A stretch of DNA of 36,782 nucleotides from contig CALBAX010000005.1 in NCBI GenBank assembly GCA_937926875.1, positions 1 to 36,782 of the forward strand, written 5' to 3'. Under the pieces are notes generated by a model. The model did no database searches and had not been told where the DNA came from. It worked only from the letters and a program-made list of their open reading frames with translations. The DNA is from an uncultured Desulfovibrio sp. (lineage in GTDB: Bacteria; Desulfobacterota; Desulfovibrionia; Desulfovibrionales; Desulfovibrionaceae). How positions within the stretch are numbered: position 1 is the stretch's first letter; the number at the start of each line of letters is the position of its first letter. Made by a program: the position numbers and the translations under genes. Shown piece after piece: positions 33,206 through 36,782 of the stretch.

Positions 33206-33256
33206 AGGGCCTTCCGCGGATATGGATGCACCATCCGGCTGCGGAAGGCCCTTTTT
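33206..33256 (+). terminator. Intrinsic terminator of the radical SAM gene
   Basis: AGGGCCTTCCGC (33206-33217) and GCGGAAGGCCCT (33241-33252) form 12 bp, ending in TTTTT. The 23-nt loop holds a second small hairpin GGATG/CATCC, giving a branched shape. Confidence 0.88.
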
Positions 33257-33329
33257 GCGGCTCTGCGCCGGCCGTACCGTCATGCCGGAAGCATCCCGCC
33301 CCACGTGTTCTGCTCATACAGGAGGCATC

Positions 33330-33956
33330 ATGGCTCCCCGTTCCACCACGGAAACGTTCTTTTTTTTCGGTGATTCCCTGACCCTGGGCGTCAATGACAA
33401 TGCCATGCCCGGCGGCTGGGTCAGCCGCCTCGTGCTGCTGGGCTCCCAGGCCGGCTGGTACGCTATGCCGCCCGCCACCTTCTACAATATGGGCGTGCGC
33501 CGCCATACCTCCACGGACATCGCTGCCCGCTGGCAGGCCGAAGTGGCGTCCCGGCAGATCCCCGGCACCATCAACCATCTGGCTTTCTGCCCGGGCGTGG
33601 TGGACATGTCCCCTGCCCAGATGCGACCGGTGGACGAGGTCTGCGCCACGGTCATGCAGATGCTGGATCAGGCCTCGGCCCTGGGTCCGGTCTTGCTTAT
33701 CTGCCCGCCTCCTGTTAAAGAGCCCGCCATGCGCCAGCGCATCACCTTGCTCTGCGAAGCCTATGTGACGGCATGCGCCCGCAAGGGACATCCCTGTGCT
33801 GATGTACACGCTGCTCTGGCGGCCTCGCCCGAGTACATGGATGATCTTGAGGACGGCCTGCATCCCGGCCCGCAGGGCACTGCCCTGATGGCCCGTCTGC
33901 TGGCCGAAGACCCGGCTGTACGCCGCTTTTTTCTGACCGCCAAACAGGATGATTGA
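33330..33956 (+). CDS. GDSL/SGNH-family hydrolase
   Basis: A 208-aa protein of the SGNH esterase superfamily. Block I is FFFFGDSLTLG with the nucleophile Ser16. Block II is NMGVRRHTS with the oxyanion Gly. Block V is DGLHPG with Asp175 and His178 completing the triad. Block III, normally GxND, reads GVVD, so the oxyanion Asn is missing or displaced, which could lower activity or mark a divergent subfamily. It has no signal peptide, so it is cytoplasmic; the substrate is unknown. GGAGG (33320-33324) precedes the ATG at 33330; the upstream in-frame start at 33222 lies inside the preceding terminator. The next small gene begins 1 nt after the stop. Confidence 0.87.
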   Translation: MAPRSTTETFFFFGDSLTLGVNDNAMPGGWVSRLVLLGSQAGWYAMPPATFYNMGVRRHTSTDIAARWQAEVASRQIPGTINHLAFCPGVVDMSPAQMRPVDEVCATVMQMLDQASALGPVLLICPPPVKEPAMRQRITLLCEAYVTACARKGHPCADVHAALAASPEYMDDLEDGLHPGPQGTALMARLLAEDPAVRRFFLTAKQDD

Positions 33957-33957
33957 T

Positions 33958-34179
33958 ATGGGCTCCTGCCAGCCTTTCACCGATGACGAACCCTTTGACA
34001 AACGCGTGAAGACGCTTGCCGACAATGAATTGCTGGAGATCTGGGAAGAGACCCAGCAGCTGGAAGACCTGCTGCGCACCCAGATGCAGACCGACCTTGC
34101 CATGGCCCCCGAGTACGAGCGCCTCATCGTCAGCGAGCTGCAGCTGCGCAGCAACAGGGCCTTGCTGCACGTCCGCTAA
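33958..34179 (+). CDS. Small acidic protein of unknown function (73 aa)
   Basis: I do not recognise a family. The ATG at 33958 lies one base after the GDSL hydrolase stop, with AGGATG upstream inside that gene, so it is likely translationally coupled; an ATG at 33949 overlapping the stop is an alternative. The product is nearly all helix, with alternating Glu, Leu and Gln (LADNELLEIWEETQQLEDLL, ERLIVSELQLRSNRALL), suggesting a short coiled-coil hairpin. It has one cysteine near the N-terminus, and no signal or membrane segment. Pairing with a hydrolase hints at a partner role, but that is inference. Confidence 0.65.
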   Translation: MGSCQPFTDDEPFDKRVKTLADNELLEIWEETQQLEDLLRTQMQTDLAMAPEYERLIVSELQLRSNRALLHVR

Positions 34180-34324
34180 CGTTGATTTTGGGGAGGGCCT
34201 TGCGTCGATGCCTGCAAAAACTTGGATTGCTGGCGGGCACGAGGTGTGGCTGACATCCGGCCGTACTGACGCAGGAAGAAGAGGTCTCCCGCGGTTCCCC
34301 GCTTTTTCTCGAACAGGCATTATC

Positions 34325-34358
34325 AGGCCGGTCCTTGCGGGGCCGGCCTTCGTCTTTT
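34325..34358 (+). terminator. Intrinsic terminator after the GDSL hydrolase pair
   Basis: AGGCCGGTCC (34325-34334) pairs with GGGCCGGCCT (34340-34349), one T-G pair, loop TTGCG, followed by TCGTCTTTT. The T run is interrupted. Confidence 0.7.
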
Positions 34359-34550
34359 CACGAGCCTTCGTATCGCGAAAAACCCGGCAATCCCCGTTTC
34401 CGGTTCCCCAAAGGATGCGTGCACACCGCAGTCTTGCCACTCCAGCTGCCGGTATCCCTTATCCTTTCCAAGAGCGTCCAGCTCTCGCTGCATCCAATCC
34501 CCTTGGCAGACATCGTTACCTGCATCGGCTCCCCAAAGCCAAAAGCCATG

Positions 34551-34582
34551 AAAAAGGCCTGTGGCATCCCCCACAGGCCTTT
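34551..34582 (-). terminator. Intrinsic terminator of dsbD
   Basis: On the minus strand AAAGGCCTGTGG and CCACAGGCCTTT form a perfect 12-bp stem with a 6-nt loop and then further T bases. It lies 29 nt past the dsbD stop codon. Confidence 0.92.
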
Positions 34583-34610
34583 CAACGTTCTCAGACTATG
34601 CGGTTTCCGG

Positions 34611-36527
34611 CTATTGTCCGAACGCCTTCTCCAGCGTGTCCTTCAATGTCCCGGCCGTATAGACGTCTCGCAGCACCAGCGGGGACGAGGCCTGCTCGCC
34701 TGCCGGGAACAGGGCCGTCAGCGGGATACTCTTGCTGCCCAGGGCCTCCAGCAGGCGGATGCCGTAGGCATTGACGCCCGTCAGGTCCACACGGATCAGT
34801 TCCATGCCATAGCGCGCACGCAGCTTGCGCATCCGCTCATCGGTCAGCACCGTGGCTTCCAGCAGCTTGCAATTGGGGCAGGAATCTGCCGTGAATTCCA
34901 GCAGCATAGCCTTCTGGCCAAGATCGGCCTGGAACTGTTCGGGGCTGAATTTCCGCCACTGCACCAACGGGGCGGCAGGCCGCAGGACCCAGATGAAGGA
35001 GCCCACCAGGATCAGGACCGTCAGGGCCCCGATGATGCGGCAACGCAGGCGGGGGGAGGCAGGGCCGCAAAACTGCCCCCAGAGCCAGGCCACCAGCGAA
35101 AGCACCAGCAGCACGCACAGGACCTGCATGTGCTTTTCCACCGGCAGGATGGAGAGCAGATACAGGGCCGTGCCCAGCAGAAAGAAGCCCAGGACGCGTT
35201 CAAAGACTTTCATCCAGTTGCCCGGACGCGGCAGGATGCGGGCCAGCTGGGGCCAGATGCTGAACAGGATGTACGGCAGGGCCATGCCCAGGCCCACAGC
35301 CCAGAAGACCACCATCAGGACCAGTAACGGCTGGGTGAAGGCCCAGCCCAGCACCCCGCCCAGCAGCGGGCCGCTGCACGGCGTGGCCAGGAAGGTGGAG
35401 ACCAGACCGGTCAGATAAGGTTGCAATCGGGGATTCTTGCTGTTGGCCCCGGCCTTGAGGTCGATGACAGGCAGGGTGAAGACCCCCAGCATGGAAAGGC
35501 CCATGAGGAAGACCAGCATCACCAGGCCCAGCAGCAGGCTCTGCTGCTGATAGAGCTGCCCCCAGATCATGTCGGCGGCACCCAGCACCAGGGCCAGCAG
35601 GGTGAACAGGGTCATGATGCCTGCGGAGAAAAAGAGATTATGCTCGCGGAAACGCCGCAGGCTCTCTTTGTCGCCTCTGCCCCCCATGAGCAGCAGGCCG
35701 CTGATCTTGAAAGTCAGCACCGGCAGGACGCAGGGCATGGCATTGAGCAGCAGGCCCGCCAGGATGCCCACGGCAAGCGCCATACCGAACCCCGATATTT
35801 CCACGGAACCGTCTGCATACTGTGGCGTCAGCTCCAGGGCAAAGCCGTCCGGGGGCGGCAAGGGCTTTTCGCCGTCTTCATCCTGCAAGGCAGCCAGCGG
35901 ATCCTGTGCGGGATCCGTAACGGCACTCAAAGTGCCCTCTCCTCCCCCGTCCATGGCAAAAGGCAGGCCGGAAACCGGGGCAGTACCTTTGGAGAGCACG
36001 GGCGGCAAACGCCGCAGCTCTTCCCAGCGGGCCTTCCAGGGCATCTCTTCCAGTCCGGGCAAGGTATCCGGTACCTGGCCGCTGATGCTCTGCGAGACCG
36101 GGAGGCAATTGCGCGAGGAACAAAGCAGCATGCTCAGGACAGCCTCAAAGCCTCGATGCTGGGCCTCGTGCGGCAAGAGGACGAACAGGGTCGTGGGGCT
36201 TTCGTACACGTAGACGGTCGCATCAGGATCGAACAGATCCCGCTGCATGAAGCCTTGGGGGTACCAGACAGGCAGGCCGCTGCCGTCATCCAGACGGATG
36301 AAAAGCGTGGTCGGACGCCCGGCATCCCCTGATTCGTGGGCATAGGCATGGTAGCCCTGCGGGAATCCCATTTCCAGGGCCATGACGATGCCGTCAGGCC
36401 CCTCAGCAAAACGTGGCTGTACCGACACGATGTCCGCCGCAGCGGATGTTTTTACAGCCAGTTGAAATATAAATAAAAATAAAACAAGCACCCCTATCAG
36501 GGCAGCAAAGTTCCGTGTTTTTTTCAT
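34611..36527 (-). CDS. dsbD: Thiol:disulfide interchange protein DsbD
   Basis: A 638-aa inner-membrane protein carrying electrons from cytoplasmic thioredoxin to periplasmic thiol oxidoreductases and cytochrome c maturation. A signal peptide (about residues 1-31, ending KTSAAA) leads to a periplasmic N-terminal domain with the cysteine pair in LCSSRNC. The membrane core has about eight helices, with redox cysteines in NAMPCVLPVL and LATPCSGPLLGG. The C-terminal thioredoxin-like domain has CPNC. All three pairs are intact. The ATG at 36527 follows AGAGGT; an in-frame TTG one codon earlier is rejected. The upstream region holds TATAGT near 36550 as a possible -10. The gene appears monocistronic with its own terminator. 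Confidence 0.96.
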   Translation of the reverse strand: MKKTRNFAALIGVLVLFLFIFQLAVKTSAAADIVSVQPRFAEGPDGIVMALEMGFPQGYHAYAHESGDAGRPTTLFIRLDDGSGLPVWYPQGFMQRDLFDPDATVYVYESPTTLFVLLPHEAQHRGFEAVLSMLLCSSRNCLPVSQSISGQVPDTLPGLEEMPWKARWEELRRLPPVLSKGTAPVSGLPFAMDGGGEGTLSAVTDPAQDPLAALQDEDGEKPLPPPDGFALELTPQYADGSVEISGFGMALAVGILAGLLLNAMPCVLPVLTFKISGLLLMGGRGDKESLRRFREHNLFFSAGIMTLFTLLALVLGAADMIWGQLYQQQSLLLGLVMLVFLMGLSMLGVFTLPVIDLKAGANSKNPRLQPYLTGLVSTFLATPCSGPLLGGVLGWAFTQPLLVLMVVFWAVGLGMALPYILFSIWPQLARILPRPGNWMKVFERVLGFFLLGTALYLLSILPVEKHMQVLCVLLVLSLVAWLWGQFCGPASPRLRCRIIGALTVLILVGSFIWVLRPAAPLVQWRKFSPEQFQADLGQKAMLLEFTADSCPNCKLLEATVLTDERMRKLRARYGMELIRVDLTGVNAYGIRLLEALGSKSIPLTALFPAGEQASSPLVLRDVYTAGTLKDTLEKAFGQ

Positions 36528-36578
36528 CAAATACCTCTGGGGAGCTACTATAAAATCTTTTTTTTTCTTTTAAAAGTG

Positions 36579-36607
36579 TTGACAGGGAGGGCGCAAAAGG
36601 GTAGCTC
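36579..36607 (+). promoter_or_regulatory. Candidate promoter of the tRNA-Lys genes
   Basis: TTGACA (36579-36584), 17-bp spacer, TAGCTC (36602-36607); the -10 is weak. The start would be near 36614, 8 nt before the mature tRNA. Confidence 0.5.
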
Positions 36608-36621
36608 TCTTTTTCGCGGAT

Positions 36622-36697
<76 letters not shown>

Positions 36698-36728
36698 CCA
36701 TGATGCAAACCGCCTTTGCGGATATCGT

Positions 36729-36782
<54 letters not shown>

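Larger units (their letters stand above)
34180..34610. other. Gene-free interval between converging genes
   Basis: No supported gene is seen in these 431 nt. Possible small frames (34323-34574 minus, for example) start inside the dsbD terminator and lack ribosome sites. It contains a short GCGGTTCCCCGC hairpin followed by TTTTT (34298-34314), the plus-strand terminator at 34325-34358 and the dsbD terminator at 34551-34582. The 34360-34550 part is unassigned. Confidence 0.55.

Noticed and set aside
34323..34574. 83-aa minus-strand frame in the gap before dsbD's 3' end
   Set aside because: It starts inside the dsbD terminator, has no ribosome site and resembles no family.

Overview
The window is a GC-rich, gene-dense stretch of bacterial chromosome. 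Gene content and order suggest a Desulfovibrio-type sulfate reducer (Desulfovibrionaceae): an rpoN-hpf-rapZ-mannose-type PTS cluster, a ricT-metG pair, a fused ispDF, a zinc-binding L28, and a one-piece radical SAM/DUF2344 protein. This placement is inference from synteny and family; no 16S rRNA or other direct taxonomic marker is present. I see no phage, transposon, CRISPR array or antiphage island.

Layout. 1-877: 5' end of uppP (minus), a short unknown gene (plus) and a terminator. 878-3940: ricT then metG (minus). 4189-12395: one probable operon of an HD-domain protein, 6-phosphofructokinase and the AddA/AddB recombination nuclease, with overlapping genes. 12509-15604: nitronate monooxygenase family protein, a Cys-rich unknown, rpmB and a rhomboid protease. 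15745-20344 (minus): rpoN, hpf, rapZ and PTS EIIA, EIIB and EIIC. The EIIC reading frame is broken at a run of nine A (nine T on the coding strand). 20521-23185: divergent pyrG and purQ, both glutamine amidotransferase enzymes of nucleotide synthesis.

23212-28822: a near-consensus promoter, a roughly 115-nt structured RNA ending in an intrinsic terminator, then nif3, a coiled-coil zinc-ribbon gene, the RNase P RNA gene rnpB, ispDF, an acyl-CoA synthetase gene and dtd, all on the plus strand. 28823-29271: a 449-nt gene-free gap with a two-way terminator, a 44-nt all-purine run and a 23-bp perfect inverted repeat. 29272-34179: rnc (minus), divergent from a small protein resembling LSm-fold proteins, then the radical SAM/DUF2344 fusion, a GDSL hydrolase and a short unknown gene. 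34611-36782: dsbD (minus) and two tandem tRNA-Lys(CTT) genes, the second cut by the window end.

Most genes are housekeeping: translation and RNA processing (metG, rpmB, rnpB, rnc, dtd, tRNA-Lys, hpf), isoprenoid and nucleotide synthesis, DNA repair and envelope biogenesis. The least explained parts are non-coding or regulatory: the orphan RNA before nif3, the structured segment before rpmB, the perfect hairpin between hpf and rapZ, the 29.2 kb inverted repeat, and the homopolymer that decides whether PTS EIIC is made. Several candidate promoters share TTGnnn, a 16-17-bp spacer and a -10 beginning TAG. Their short predicted 5' UTRs include a possibly leaderless rnc.
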